Shown here: positions 25,467 through 35,086 of the stretch, piece after piece | Layout: every line of letters begins with the position of its first letter | Position numbering within the stretch: position 1 is the stretch's first letter | Source: Salinicoccus carnicancri Crm | GTDB taxonomy: Bacteria; Bacillota; Bacilli; Staphylococcales; Salinicoccaceae | Assembly: GCF_000330705.1 (NCBI RefSeq) | Contig: NZ_ANAM01000010.1 | Location: 124,001 to 188,000, forward strand | DNA length: 64,000 nucleotides | Direction of reading: 5' to 3' | Notes under the pieces: generated by a model | Databases searched by the model: none | Seen by the model: the letters and a program-made list of their open reading frames with translations, nothing else | Told to the model about the DNA's origin: nothing | Program-made: the position numbers and the translations under genes

Positions 25467-26930
25467 ATGAATATCAATGAAAATGCAAAACAGGAATTCA
25501 ATTTTTTTGTGGCTTTGATACCGCTTGTGCTGATGATAGCGGCGATGGGGACAACGGTGGTCTGGCTGGGTCAGGACCCCCATATACCACTGATTTTTGG
25601 TACCGCTTCCGCGGCGGTTGTCGCAATGATCCACGGCTACAAGTGGGATGATATAGAAAAGATGATGTTCAAGGGGATACGTCTGGCCCTTCCGGCTATT
25701 GTCATCATCATGCTGGTCGGTCTGATCATCGGTTCATGGATCGGCGGCGGAATCGTCGCGACGATGATCTACTATGGCCTTGCCCTGATCAGTCCTGCAC
25801 TGTTCCTGGTGACGATCGTCCTACTGTGTGCGATCGTCTCCCTGTCAATCGGCAGTTCATGGTCCACCATGGCGACTGTCGGCGTTGCGGGAATGGGCAT
25901 CGGTCTGAGCATGGAAATACCTGCTGCGATGATTGCCGGCGCGGTGATTTCCGGTTCGTACTTCGGCGATAAGATGAGCCCGATGTCGGATACTACAAAC
26001 CTGGCGGCGGGACTTACGAATACGGATCTTTTCGTACATATCAAGCATATGTTCTATACGACGGTGCCGGGACTCGTCATTGCACTCATCGCATTCTTTA
26101 TCCTCGGGCGCCAGTTCGGCGGGAGCGGTGCCACGTCCGGGGAGGTTACCAGCATGATGGAGGCGCTGAAGGAGAATTTCATCATTTCTCCCTGGCTTCT
26201 GCTGGTACCGCTTGCCATGATTCTCGGCATCGTGATCTTCAAAATGTCCGCCATCCCCGCTCTTATCGTAGGTATTGTGCTTGGTTTCCTCTGCCATCTG
26301 TTTGTACAGGGCGGGGATCTCGGAGCTGCGGTCGGTGCGCTGCAGAGCGGATATGTCATTGAAACGGACAACCAGATGATCAACGACCTGTTCAACAACG
26401 GCGGCCTGCAGGGCATGATGTTCACTGTATCGATGACTGTAGTGGCGATGACTTTTGCCGGCATACTTGAGTACAGCGGCATGCTGAAATCCATCATGGC
26501 CCAGATCATCAAAGTTGCCAAAGGCACTTTCGGTATGGTCGGTTCAACGATTGTTGCCGCCTTCACTACAAATGCAACGTGCTCCGAACAGTACATTTCG
26601 GTCGTCGTACCTTCACGCATGTTCCTGCGGACGTATATAGAGAAGAACCTGCACTCCAAAAATCTTTCCAGGTCCCTTGAGGATGGGGGGACGCTCACAT
26701 CCGTCTTCATCCCGTGGAATACTTGCGGCGTCTATATATACGGTGTTCTCGGTGTCGCCGCCTGGGAATACGCCCCCTTTGCAATCCTCAACTTCACAGT
26801 TCCGGTGATTGCACTGATCCTTGCTGCTACAGGCATTGGCATTGAGAAGATTACCGATGAAGAGAAGGATTCGTTCATCAGGAAATATTACAGTGATGAT
26901 ACGGATGAAGAGGCTATCGATCCAGTTTAG
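25467..26930 (+). CDS. nhaC: Na+/H+ antiporter NhaC family
   Basis: 487 residues with about 11-12 membrane helices. NhaC-family hallmarks: SIGSSWSTMATVGVAGMGIG, GAVISGSYFGDKMSPMSDTTNLAAG and the later NATCSEQYISVVVPSRMF and FIPWNTCGVY blocks, where acidic and polar residues in broken helices bind Na+ and H+. The family also includes malate-Na+/lactate exchangers and other amine or sulfur-compound transporters, so Na+ extrusion is likely but not certain; it would fit a halotolerant host. A -10 box TATAAT (25443-25448) lies upstream and GAGGTGGG precedes the ATG. Transcribed alone. Confidence 0.87.
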   Translation: MNINENAKQEFNFFVALIPLVLMIAAMGTTVVWLGQDPHIPLIFGTASAAVVAMIHGYKWDDIEKMMFKGIRLALPAIVIIMLVGLIIGSWIGGGIVATMIYYGLALISPALFLVTIVLLCAIVSLSIGSSWSTMATVGVAGMGIGLSMEIPAAMIAGAVISGSYFGDKMSPMSDTTNLAAGLTNTDLFVHIKHMFYTTVPGLVIALIAFFILGRQFGGSGATSGEVTSMMEALKENFIISPWLLLVPLAMILGIVIFKMSAIPALIVGIVLGFLCHLFVQGGDLGAAVGALQSGYVIETDNQMINDLFNNGGLQGMMFTVSMTVVAMTFAGILEYSGMLKSIMAQIIKVAKGTFGMVGSTIVAAFTTNATCSEQYISVVVPSRMFLRTYIEKNLHSKNLSRSLEDGGTLTSVFIPWNTCGVYIYGVLGVAAWEYAPFAILNFTVPVIALILAATGIGIEKITDEEKDSFIRKYYSDDTDEEAIDPV

Positions 26931-26932
26931 AT

Positions 26933-26969
26933 ACTAAAAAAACTCTCCGGACCGGAGAGTTTTTTTAGT
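26933..26969. terminator. Perfectly symmetric bidirectional terminator
   Basis: ACTAAAAAAACTCTCCGG pairs fully with its reverse complement around a single base; A and T tracts on both sides serve nhaC and the convergent SDR gene. Confidence 0.92.
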
Positions 26970-26970
26970 A

Positions 26971-27594
26971 TCATATGCTTTCTTCCACCGGTGTATCGCC
27001 TTCGATGAGATTGTAGACTTTGTTGGCCGGCTGGTTTCTATCGATGGCCTGGACCAGCACTGCCGCCACATCCTCACGTGGTACATTACCGATTTCCGGT
27101 TCGCCTTCAAACAATTTCACTCTGCCCGTGCCCGCTCCATTCTGCAGCATGCCCGGACGGATGATCGTATAATCCAGACCGGATGCTTTGAGGTATTCAT
27201 CAGCACGGTGCTTGGCGTACATATAATGCTTGATCTGCTCTGCGTTTTTCGGATCGCCGGCGCCGATGGAGCTGACGATGGCGAAGTGTTTCACTCCTGC
27301 TTTCTTGGCGTTGTCCACTGTCTCGATTGCACCTTCCTGGTCGATGACAATCGTCTTATCCGCCCCTGTACTGCCACCGGAACCCGCAGTGAAAACCACG
27401 GCGCCAATATTTTCAAATGCATGGGAAAAGTCTTTTTCCAGATCCGCAAGCACTGTTTCAATGCCTTTGTCCTTAAATTGGCCGACCTGTTCTTCCTTGC
27501 GTACCATCGCCACCGGATCATGACCTTTTTCTTTCAGCTTTTCCGCAACCTGATGGCCGATCTGTCCATTCGCACCAACTACAAGAACTCTCAT
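26971..27594 (-). CDS. NAD(P)-binding atypical SDR (YhfK-like)
   Basis: 207 residues. N-terminal Rossmann motif VVGANGQIG at 5-13; further blocks are VVFTAGSGG, HFAIVSSIGAGDP, YMYAKHRADEYLKASGLDYTIIRPGML and KVYNLIEGD. It fits the NmrA/SDR_a5-like proteins of Bacillus (YhfK, YwnB) and Staphylococcus; these bind NAD(P)H, but the reaction is unknown. The catalytic Tyr of classical SDRs is replaced by the YAKHRAD context. Single gene with its own promoter. Confidence 0.87.
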   Translation of the reverse strand: MRVLVVGANGQIGHQVAEKLKEKGHDPVAMVRKEEQVGQFKDKGIETVLADLEKDFSHAFENIGAVVFTAGSGGSTGADKTIVIDQEGAIETVDNAKKAGVKHFAIVSSIGAGDPKNAEQIKHYMYAKHRADEYLKASGLDYTIIRPGMLQNGAGTGRVKLFEGEPEIGNVPREDVAAVLVQAIDRNQPANKVYNLIEGDTPVEESI

Positions 27595-27655
27595 TTAAAA
27601 ATCCCTCCATTTTAGTATACATTCATATATACCTTGATTCACAGGGAGTTAAACT

Positions 27656-28474
27656 TTATCCGAGCGCGACATCCAGGATCATCATGAGTGTAAAACCGAT
27701 CATGAGGCTCATGGCCGCAATATCGGAATGACCATTTTTCTGGGTACTCGGTATCACTTCCTCAACGACCACAAAGATCATCGCGCCGGCTGCGAGACTG
27801 AGCGCATACGGCAGGACCGGGGCCACGAGTGATACGGCCAGCACACCCACCATTGCGGCCATCGGTTCCACGATTGCGGACATCCATCCAAAGAAGAAGC
27901 TTTTCGTCCGCGACATGCCGTCCCCTCTGAGAGGCATGGATACAGCCATGCCTTCCGGGATATTCTGGATGCCGATACCGAGTGCCAGTGTCGCTGCCCC
28001 CGCGGCAAGCGTTGCAGGGTCTGCATTCGCGGCAATCGCCCCGAATGCGATGCCGATCGCCATGCCTTCCGGAATGTTGTGCAGAGTCAGCGAGAAGACA
28101 AGCAGTGTACTCCGTCGCCGGTTCCCCGCTCCTATCCCTTCCGTCCGGTCATCCGGTGCATTCCTGTGTGTATGGGGGATCATTTTATCAAATCCATAGA
28201 TGAAAAATCCGCCCAGGAGGAAACCCACGGCAGCCGGGAACCATTCTCCGATGAAGTGTCCCTGACTGTTTTCAATGGCCGGCGACAGCAGCGACCAGAA
28301 GCTCGCCGCAATCATAACCCCACCGGCAAAACCGAGCATGATATCCAAAAAGCGTTCGTTGACCTCCCTCGTCAGAAAGACGAAAGCTGCGCCCAGACCT
28401 GTCATACACCAGGTGAACAATGTCGCAGTGAGTGCCTGCTGCCAGGGCTCAAGCGCCATAAACATTTCAACCAT
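27656..28474 (-). CDS. ZIP family metal transporter
   Basis: 272 residues with eight predicted helices. The two metal-binding helices carry HNIPEGMAIGIAFG and QNIPEGMAVSMPL, the family signature (His/Glu in the first; a Gln replaces the first His in the second). A histidine-containing cytoplasmic loop (MIPHTHRNAPDD) precedes them, and the last helices contain VVEEVIPS. The GufA/ZupT branch moves zinc and other divalent cations inward. It stands alone, divergent from the EamA gene; no Zur- or MntR-type site was recognised. Confidence 0.9.
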   Translation of the reverse strand: MVEMFMALEPWQQALTATLFTWCMTGLGAAFVFLTREVNERFLDIMLGFAGGVMIAASFWSLLSPAIENSQGHFIGEWFPAAVGFLLGGFFIYGFDKMIPHTHRNAPDDRTEGIGAGNRRRSTLLVFSLTLHNIPEGMAIGIAFGAIAANADPATLAAGAATLALGIGIQNIPEGMAVSMPLRGDGMSRTKSFFFGWMSAIVEPMAAMVGVLAVSLVAPVLPYALSLAAGAMIFVVVEEVIPSTQKNGHSDIAAMSLMIGFTLMMILDVALG

Positions 28475-28583
28475 TCATATGTTCCTTTCATTTCTCAATT
28501 CATTCATATGGAAATTATACTCCATAATGGCGTATATTATCTATAATATGAATTATATAGATAAACAACGGGGGTGTTTGTAC

Positions 28584-29465
28584 ATGAGAACGTGGTTGGC
28601 ACCATTTATGATTCTGAGCGCTGCGGTGCTCTGGGGGACAGTCGGCACGGCGAAGACATTTGCACCGGCAGGCGCGGACAGCATATCCATCGGCGCGATG
28701 CGTCTTCTCGTCGGCGGCCTGGTCCTGATGGCAGTCGCCATTCTGATGGGTAAGATGACTTTGAAAGGCTGGCCTCTGAAAAGCGTGCTCCTGGCCGCCC
28801 TTTCCATGGCACTTTTCCAGCCGTTCTTCTTCATCGCAGTCAGTCTGACGGGAGTCGCGGTCGGCACAGTGACAGCGATCGGCAGTGCACCTGTATTCTC
28901 CGGCATGATTGAATGGATGGTCTTCAAGACCCGGCCGGCCGGTGTCTGGTGGCTCTCCACCTTCCTTGCTGTGACAGGCTGCATCATACTCATGTTCAAC
29001 AGCAGTGCCGTCACCGTCGATCCGCTCGGCATACTGTCGGCACTCGGCGCCGGGATTTCATTCGCCTCATTCACAATCCTGAACTCCGGACTCGTGAAAA
29101 ATCATCATCCGATCGCCAGCGCCGCAATCATATTCATGACCAGCGCCATCATGCTGTCCCCTTTCATACTTATATACGACAGCTCATGGCTGCTTGAAAC
29201 AGAGGGCTTCCTTGCCGCCATGCATATCGGTGTCCTCGCCACAGGGCTCGCCTATTACCTCTTCGCCATCGGACTCAGAAACGTCAAATCCTCGACGGCT
29301 GTCACCCTGTCACTGGCAGAGCCCTTGACAGCCTCCCTGCTCGGGGTTTTTCTCGTCGGGGAAATACTCGATAGCTGGTCCTGGACGGGGCTCCTCATGC
29401 TGCTCATGGGCATCGTGCTCCTCGTAGTGCGGCCCCGGAGGAAAAGAGCAGGCGCTGAAGCATGA
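28584..29465 (+). CDS. EamA/DMT-family transporter
   Basis: 293 residues from the ATG preceded by GGGGGTG; the frame runs on upstream into the ZIP gene on the other strand without similarity. Two EamA repeats of five helices each: ILSAAVLWGTVGTAKTFAP at the start of the first and FASFTILNSGLVKNHHP at the start of the second, with the typical helix-9 motif TVTLSLAEPLTASLLGVFLVGE. These exporters move amino acids, metabolites or drugs; the substrate is unknown. Confidence 0.88.
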   Translation: MRTWLAPFMILSAAVLWGTVGTAKTFAPAGADSISIGAMRLLVGGLVLMAVAILMGKMTLKGWPLKSVLLAALSMALFQPFFFIAVSLTGVAVGTVTAIGSAPVFSGMIEWMVFKTRPAGVWWLSTFLAVTGCIILMFNSSAVTVDPLGILSALGAGISFASFTILNSGLVKNHHPIASAAIIFMTSAIMLSPFILIYDSSWLLETEGFLAAMHIGVLATGLAYYLFAIGLRNVKSSTAVTLSLAEPLTASLLGVFLVGEILDSWSWTGLLMLLMGIVLLVVRPRRKRAGAEA

Positions 29466-29634
29466 AGCTCTGCATGCGTCATCATGCAGGAGCTCCCCTT
29501 CCACCACGGTGTAAAATGTAATATAATGGAGTGGACCTTGGACTCCTGATAGTGAAAACTGTGGACTTTGAAGCCATGTTCATGTTTTTTAGCAGCCAAC
29601 ACCGTAAAAACTCATCGGCAAGGAGGAAATACTG

Positions 29635-30537
29635 ATGAACTATCAAAGAATCGTCCCTCATCTATGGTTTGATGACGAAGCAGAAGAAGCAGCCGCATTT
29701 TATACGGAGATTTTCCCGTCATCCAACCATATCCATACTTGTGTATTTCCGGATACACCTTCCGGGGATGCCGAACAGGTAACGTTTGAACTGATGGGCT
29801 ACCGTTTCACGGCCATAAACGCAGGCCCGTATTTCACCAAGAATCCCGCCATTTCATTTCTGGTGACATATGCCCCCATTGAACTGGAACAGATGGAAAA
29901 CGTCTGGGAGAAGCTTTTGGAGGACGGGGAAGCACTCATGCCGTTCCAATCCTATCCGTTCAGTGAAAAATATGGATGGGTACAGGATAAATACGGGGTT
30001 TCATGGCAGCTTTTAATGACGGATGAGACACAGGCCGGGAGAATGATCCCTGCTTTCATGTTCATCAATGACAATCTCGGTAAAGCCGGGGAGGCAGTGG
30101 AATTTTACACGGATGTTTTTAAAGGTTCAAAGACTGATGGAGTCTACAACTATCCGGACGGGATGGAACCAAACCTCCCTTCACATGTAATGCACGGCGA
30201 ATTCGAACTCGAGAACCAGCACTTCTCCATAATGGATAGTGCAGAACAGCATGATTTCAATTTCAATGAAGGAATCTCTCTGATGATCAATGCAGAAGAC
30301 CAGGATGAAATCGATTATTACTGGGATAAGCTATCCGCTGTTCCCGAAGCAGAACAATGCGGCTGGATCAAAGACAGATACGGGGTATCCTGGCAGATTC
30401 TGCCGAAAGTCATGGATGATATGGCAGAACATGGTACACCTGAACAACTGGAAAGGTTGACCGCTTCATTTCTCAGGATGAAGAAATTTGATATTGCAGA
30501 GTTGGAACAGGCGTTTGAAGGAAACGCAGAGGATTGA
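29635..30537 (+). CDS. Tandem VOC/PhnB-like (3-dmu-9_3-mt) protein
   Basis: 300 residues made of two copies of the PhnB-like glyoxalase/VOC fold. The first (about 1-130) has RIVPHLWFDDEAEEAAAFYTE and ends KYGVSWQLLM; the second (about 140-275) has AFMFINDNLGKAGEAVEFYTD and ends RYGVSWQILP. The repeated KYGVSWQ/RYGVSWQ shows the internal duplication. Related proteins in databases are often named after ubiquinone methyltransferase, but that name is misleading; the reaction is unknown. It is monocistronic, with a strong terminator. Confidence 0.87.
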   Translation: MNYQRIVPHLWFDDEAEEAAAFYTEIFPSSNHIHTCVFPDTPSGDAEQVTFELMGYRFTAINAGPYFTKNPAISFLVTYAPIELEQMENVWEKLLEDGEALMPFQSYPFSEKYGWVQDKYGVSWQLLMTDETQAGRMIPAFMFINDNLGKAGEAVEFYTDVFKGSKTDGVYNYPDGMEPNLPSHVMHGEFELENQHFSIMDSAEQHDFNFNEGISLMINAEDQDEIDYYWDKLSAVPEAEQCGWIKDRYGVSWQILPKVMDDMAEHGTPEQLERLTASFLRMKKFDIAELEQAFEGNAED

Positions 30538-30560
30538 ACCGCACGGGAACGGAGGAACAG

Positions 30561-30595
30561 AAAAGAGGCAGTCCTTATATGGACTGCCTCTTTTT
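30561..30595. terminator. Bidirectional terminator between VOC and pepQ genes
   Basis: AAAGAGGCAGTCC pairs with GGACTGCCTCTTT followed by TTAT. The pepQ stop codon lies in the T tract. Confidence 0.92.
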
Positions 30596-31718
30596 ATACT
30601 TCTATCGTTATGCTTTCAATGTCTTTCGGGAATGATGTGAGGACCTGTGTCTCATCATCGATGTACAGCATGTCCTCGATTCGCACGCCGCCGAATCCGG
30701 CTTTGTATACGCCGGGTTCGATGGTAATCACATGCCCTTTTTGCAGTTTGTCCGTATTCTGTGAATCAAGCGACGGCTGTTCATGCAGCCCGATGCCGAG
30801 GCCATGACCGATGCGATGGGTGAAATATTCCCCGTATCCATCCTTCTGGATTTCATCCCGCGCCACCTTGTCGAGTGTGTTCATCTGCTCGCCGAGACGC
30901 GACTGGCTGATCCCGGCTTTGTTTGCTTTCAGCACCGCGTTGTATATGGCAGCCTGTTCTTCGGTCGGCTCCCCGATGATGAAGGTGCGGGTCATGTCGG
31001 ACACATAACGGTCTTTGGTCACGACACCGAAGTCGATGAGCAGAAAATCTCCCGGCTCCACCACCGTGTCGCCGGACCTTCCGTGCGGCAGGGCAGCATT
31101 TTCCCCCGCCAGCACCAGTGGCCCGAATGACACACCTGTTGCACCGTATTCCTTCACTTTCTGCAGCAGGAAGTCCGCAATCTCTTTCTCACTCTTGCCG
31201 GATACCGGTCCGTTCACAAGATCAGCGAGTGCTTTTTCAGTGATGTCCACCGCTTCCTGCAGTTTTTCTCTATCCTTCTCATCTTTTCTGCCACGCAGTG
31301 CATTGATCTCTTTGTCCACCGAATGGATCTGGTCTGCCGTATAATTATCGAGCAGACGCTGATAGCGGTCATATATCATGTGTGCACCTTCGATACCGAT
31401 CGTTCCGGCCTGTCCCCGGTCCAGATGCTCAAACAGCCTGTCAAACGGATCCTCTCCGTCATTGTGCGGAAGATGATTCGTCACGGTCGCCTGGTTATTC
31501 ACGATTTCCTGGTCCAGTGCCGGATACATCAGCGCAGTGTCTTTCGTCTTTACATCAATAAGGAGGGCGAGCAGTCTTTCATGCGGCTCTATGAAACATC
31601 CGGTGAAATAGAAGACATTCACCGGATCGGTGATTACAACCGCATCCACATCGAGTGATTCTGCCAGTTCCTCCACTCTTTTTACATATTTTTCAGTAAT
31701 GGTAACCATCCCTTTCAT
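30594..31718 (-). CDS. pepQ: M24 family Xaa-Pro dipeptidase
   Basis: 374 residues with an N-terminal creatinase-like domain (VDAVVITDPVNVFYFTG) and a pita-bread catalytic domain. The five metal ligands are visible: D in LIDFGV, D in VSDMTRTF, H in THRIGHGLGIGLHE, E in TIEPGVY and E in GVRIEDM. It cleaves dipeptides with C-terminal proline or trims proline peptides (YqhT/PepQ type). The first ATG has only a weak ribosome-binding site; an ATG three codons later is also possible. Single gene. Confidence 0.91.
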   Translation of the reverse strand: MKGMVTITEKYVKRVEELAESLDVDAVVITDPVNVFYFTGCFIEPHERLLALLIDVKTKDTALMYPALDQEIVNNQATVTNHLPHNDGEDPFDRLFEHLDRGQAGTIGIEGAHMIYDRYQRLLDNYTADQIHSVDKEINALRGRKDEKDREKLQEAVDITEKALADLVNGPVSGKSEKEIADFLLQKVKEYGATGVSFGPLVLAGENAALPHGRSGDTVVEPGDFLLIDFGVVTKDRYVSDMTRTFIIGEPTEEQAAIYNAVLKANKAGISQSRLGEQMNTLDKVARDEIQKDGYGEYFTHRIGHGLGIGLHEQPSLDSQNTDKLQKGHVITIEPGVYKAGFGGVRIEDMLYIDDETQVLTSFPKDIESITIEV

Positions 31719-31810
31719 TGCTCTTTATCCCAATATACCATAGATTCCATCGTTATTAATTTACATGGACTTGTGATAATATGTCACTAATGAAACACGG
31801 AGGTCTGTCC

Positions 31811-32416
31811 ATGTCCAAATTGATCGCCTATCTGAAAGATATCCACAGAAACCTGAATAAAAGCCTGGAAATCCCGCCTTTCATCACGATATCCCTTCTG
31901 ATTCTCTATACCCTCATATCAGGTGTGTTCGGCCATATAATCGGAATGGACCTCTTCGCCGATGATTATCAGCCGTTCACGCCCGGATTTGAAATCTTTT
32001 CTCTCCGGATTGCGATACTTCTCCTGTACATCATCCTGAACATCGCCTTCCTTTACCTGATGATACTCTGGTTCAGACGGGAACGGGTGAAGATCCCTGT
32101 GCTGCTGTCGTATTACGCAATCATCACCACAGCTGTATTTTTCGCGAGTCTCATCCTTTTCTCCGCTGTACTCGTGCTGTCTAATTTCTTCGGAGTGGAG
32201 AGCCACACCGTGTTCATAATATTCGGTGCCTCCATAGTTGCCATCTTCACGATCCTGAACCTTTATCCGGGCTATCTGTTCTACCTTGCAGTGAAAGGGC
32301 GCCCGATCGATATCTTCTGGCCGTCCATGATGTACGTCGCCTGCATCCACCTGATCTCCTACCTTCTGTTCAGGCTGTGGGGGGCAGTGGATACGTTAAG
32401 CATGTGGGTAACTTAG
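31811..32416 (+). CDS. Multi-pass membrane protein (Yip1-like)
   Basis: 201 residues from the ATG that follows GGAGGT by 6 bases. Five hydrophobic helices, an N-terminal amphipathic segment LIAYLKDIHRNLNKSL, and NLYPGYLFYLAVKGRPIDIFWPS between helices 4 and 5. The layout fits the broad Yip1/YIP1-domain group of bacterial membrane proteins of unknown role. It has its own terminator and no related neighbour. The family call is tentative. Confidence 0.7.
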   Translation: MSKLIAYLKDIHRNLNKSLEIPPFITISLLILYTLISGVFGHIIGMDLFADDYQPFTPGFEIFSLRIAILLLYIILNIAFLYLMILWFRRERVKIPVLLSYYAIITTAVFFASLILFSAVLVLSNFFGVESHTVFIIFGASIVAIFTILNLYPGYLFYLAVKGRPIDIFWPSMMYVACIHLISYLLFRLWGAVDTLSMWVT

Positions 32417-32441
32417 AAAGCCGGGCTTTGGCCCGGCTTCC
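32416..32441. terminator. Bidirectional terminator
   Basis: AAGCCGGGC-TTTG-GCCCGGCTT between the membrane-protein gene and the convergent acetyltransferase. Confidence 0.85.
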
Positions 32442-32990
32442 TTATGTTTCCACACTTTTTATCGGCCGGCAGGGATTGCCTGCGGCCACCATATTGGCGG
32501 GAATATCCTTAACAACCACCGACCCCGAACCGATGACCGCATTATCCCCGATGGTCACCCCGGGGTTCACCGTCACGTCTGCCCCGAGCCATACGTTATC
32601 TCCGATATTGATGGCCCGGGCATATTCTTTCCCGGACCTGCGTTCTGCCGGGTCAAGCGGATGATTCACAGTGATCAGCGATACGCCGGGGCCCAGGAAG
32701 ACATCATCCCCGATATTGACAGGCCCGACATCAAGCAGCACACAGTTATAGTTTGCATAGAAATTGCGCCCCACTCTGATATTGATGCCATAGTCGCAAT
32801 AGAACGGCTTCCGGATGCTTATCCCTTCCGCCCTGTAGCCCATCAGCATTTCCAGTATCTGCGCTTCATCCTTTGATTCCGGCCGGTTGTACTCGTCCAT
32901 CAGCTTTGCTGCATTCTCACGCAGATGCTTGAGTGCCGGGTCTTCGGGATCATAATACTCGCCGGCCAGCATCTTTTCTTTTTCAGACAC
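32442..32990 (-). CDS. maa: Sugar O-acetyltransferase (maltose/galactoside type)
   Basis: 182 residues. An N-terminal Mac domain (KEKMLAGEYYDPEDPALKHLRENA) is followed by a left-handed beta-helix of hexapeptide repeats (INIRVGRNFYANYNCVLLD, NIGDNVWLGADVTVNPGVTIGDNAVIGSGSVV). The catalytic His is in TVNHPLDPAERR. It transfers acetyl from acetyl-CoA to the 6-hydroxyl of glucose, maltose or related sugars. Upstream of the start is a GGGGGTGAC site. It is located next to an S9 peptidase gene on the same strand, with 49 bases between. Confidence 0.92.
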   Translation of the reverse strand: MSEKEKMLAGEYYDPEDPALKHLRENAAKLMDEYNRPESKDEAQILEMLMGYRAEGISIRKPFYCDYGINIRVGRNFYANYNCVLLDVGPVNIGDDVFLGPGVSLITVNHPLDPAERRSGKEYARAINIGDNVWLGADVTVNPGVTIGDNAVIGSGSVVVKDIPANMVAAGNPCRPIKSVET

Positions 32991-33039
32991 GCTGTCACCC
33001 CCTTCACGTATTTATTTCCCGGGAAATCATCCGGGTGGA

Positions 33040-34998
33040 TCAGTCAAGATATTCTTTGAACCATCCCGTGAGATGCTTCAGCCGCTCCACCCTGAGGTTC
33101 GGTTTCCCTGTCCTTGACAGATTATGGTCTGCATCCGGGAAGCGTACAAACCGAGTTTCTTTCTTCTGATATTTCAGTGCGATATACAGCTGTTCCGCCT
33201 GCTCCATCGGACATCGGAAATCGCGTTCACTGTGGAGTATCAGCAGCGGTGTCTTGATATCATCCACATATTTGATCGGTGAGTGATGCCACATGGCATC
33301 GATATCACTGAACTCGGCCCTGATCTGCCAGTCGCTGAAATAGTAGCCGATATCGGAAACACCGCGGAAGCTCACCCAGTTGCAAATGCTGCGCTGTGTG
33401 ACCGCGGCTTTGAACCTGTCCGTATGACCGACGATCCAGTTGGTCATGAAACCGCCGTACGATCCGCCCGTCACCCCGAGGTTCTCCCGGTCGATCCAGC
33501 TGTATTTCCCGGTGATGTAGTCGACACCGGCTGAGATGTCCTCATAATCGATACCGCCGTAATTGCCACGCACAGCATCCACGAACTTCTGCGAGTAACT
33601 GTGGGAACCGCGCGGATTCACGAACAGCACTCCGTAGCCTTGGGAAGCCAATACCTGCATCTCATGGAAGAAGGTATTGGCGTAGAAGGCATGCGGACCG
33701 CCGTGGATATTGGTGATCACAGGGTATTTCCTGCCTTCATCAAAGTCTGCAGGCTTCATCAACCAACCGTGCACTTCAGTGCCGTCGCTGCTTTCAAAAC
33801 GGATATCCTCCGGGTCGGCGAGCTCTGTATTCTGCTCATATTCCTTATTGAAACCGGTCAGTTTTTCAAGGTTCCCGGTGCTGTAATCGAACTTGTACAG
33901 TTCCCCCGGCGAGTCATGCCTTGAAATTGTGAGCATTGCATGATCAGCCGCTGCATCCATCCCGTAGATGTGATGTCTGCCGGTGACCAACGGTTCCACT
34001 TCACCGTCAGTGTTTCCCCCGTACAGGTTCACACTGCCGTTTTCGGAGACGACGAATACGAACCGTTCATCAGAAACCCATTTTGCAGGCACCATCTCCA
34101 CCGACTGCTGTGTGTCTGCTGCGGCATAGTCGCCGACCGGCTTGTCCAGTTTCCCCGTGAGCTCCTGCAGAGTGCCTGACGCTGTATCATACATCATTAT
34201 AACGCCATGCGTTGCATTCTCAAACTCCCGTCCCATATGGGTTATGAGGAGTTTCGAACCATCAGGTGATAACGCTGCATCCAGCACAATCCCTTCACCT
34301 TTTTCAATCTCAACCGGCTGCTCTTCCCCCTGTTTCATATACAGTTTCTGGCTGAAATTGAAGTCCGGTTCCCCGCTCCCGTCAGTCGCATAGATCATAA
34401 CATCACCGGCCGCATCCAGAAGCGAAAAGTTCTCTTCGCCCGATAGGAGTGTCGTGACTTCCCTTGATGTGATATCGATTGTCCTGACAGCCTGGTATTT
34501 CTCTTTGACCAGTCCGATACTATCGGCCTTGTATTTCATCCGGTCGATGACGACAGGCTCCGGCTTCCTGCCCTTTTCATCTTTCTTATCTTCTGTCCCA
34601 TCTTCTGAATCCTTTTCAACCGAAACATGATAGTGGACCGATTTTCCGTCTTTGGAAAATTCAGCGCTGGTGACACCATCTTCCTCCCCGGTCAGCTGTT
34701 CCCTTTCACCGCCTGCTGTGCGCAGCAGGAAAACCTGCTGCTTTTCTTCTGCTTTGCCGATGAATAAAGTACTCGTACCATCCGGCGAATGCCTCACATT
34801 GGAAATACGTTCATGCTGGTATGTAAGCTGCATATTCCCACCATTATGATGGCGGTACAGATTCGTCCGGTATTCGTTCCTCTCTTCATCAAGCGTCGTT
34901 ACAAGATAGGTGACGGCCTCCGCCCCAGGCACGATTGCCGGTGAGGAAACGGAGCTGATTTTGTAAATGTCCCCGATCTCTACTTTATTCTTCATCAT
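33040..34998 (-). CDS. S9 prolyl oligopeptidase family serine peptidase (YuxL-like)
   Basis: 652 residues: an N-terminal beta-propeller (about 1-390, with WD40-like/PD40 repeats such as SPDGTSTLFIGKAEE and SPDGSKLLITHMG) and a C-terminal alpha/beta hydrolase. Catalytic triad: Ser in GGSYGGFM (about 513), Asp in HSERDFRCP (about 594) and His in DADHNLSRTG (about 625). There is no signal peptide, so it acts in the cytoplasm, probably on peptides or acylaminoacyl-peptides. A charged linker rich in Lys/Glu (KDSEDGTEDKKDEKG) interrupts the propeller near residue 140. Confidence 0.92.
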   Translation of the reverse strand: MMKNKVEIGDIYKISSVSSPAIVPGAEAVTYLVTTLDEERNEYRTNLYRHHNGGNMQLTYQHERISNVRHSPDGTSTLFIGKAEEKQQVFLLRTAGGEREQLTGEEDGVTSAEFSKDGKSVHYHVSVEKDSEDGTEDKKDEKGRKPEPVVIDRMKYKADSIGLVKEKYQAVRTIDITSREVTTLLSGEENFSLLDAAGDVMIYATDGSGEPDFNFSQKLYMKQGEEQPVEIEKGEGIVLDAALSPDGSKLLITHMGREFENATHGVIMMYDTASGTLQELTGKLDKPVGDYAAADTQQSVEMVPAKWVSDERFVFVVSENGSVNLYGGNTDGEVEPLVTGRHHIYGMDAAADHAMLTISRHDSPGELYKFDYSTGNLEKLTGFNKEYEQNTELADPEDIRFESSDGTEVHGWLMKPADFDEGRKYPVITNIHGGPHAFYANTFFHEMQVLASQGYGVLFVNPRGSHSYSQKFVDAVRGNYGGIDYEDISAGVDYITGKYSWIDRENLGVTGGSYGGFMTNWIVGHTDRFKAAVTQRSICNWVSFRGVSDIGYYFSDWQIRAEFSDIDAMWHHSPIKYVDDIKTPLLILHSERDFRCPMEQAEQLYIALKYQKKETRFVRFPDADHNLSRTGKPNLRVERLKHLTGWFKEYLD

Positions 34999-35086
34999 TC
35001 ATCCCCCCAAAATTAAGAAAAGACTGAAAGTTTCAGCCTTTTCTTCCAGTTTATCACGAGGATATCCAATTTTCCCGCCTTAAGCA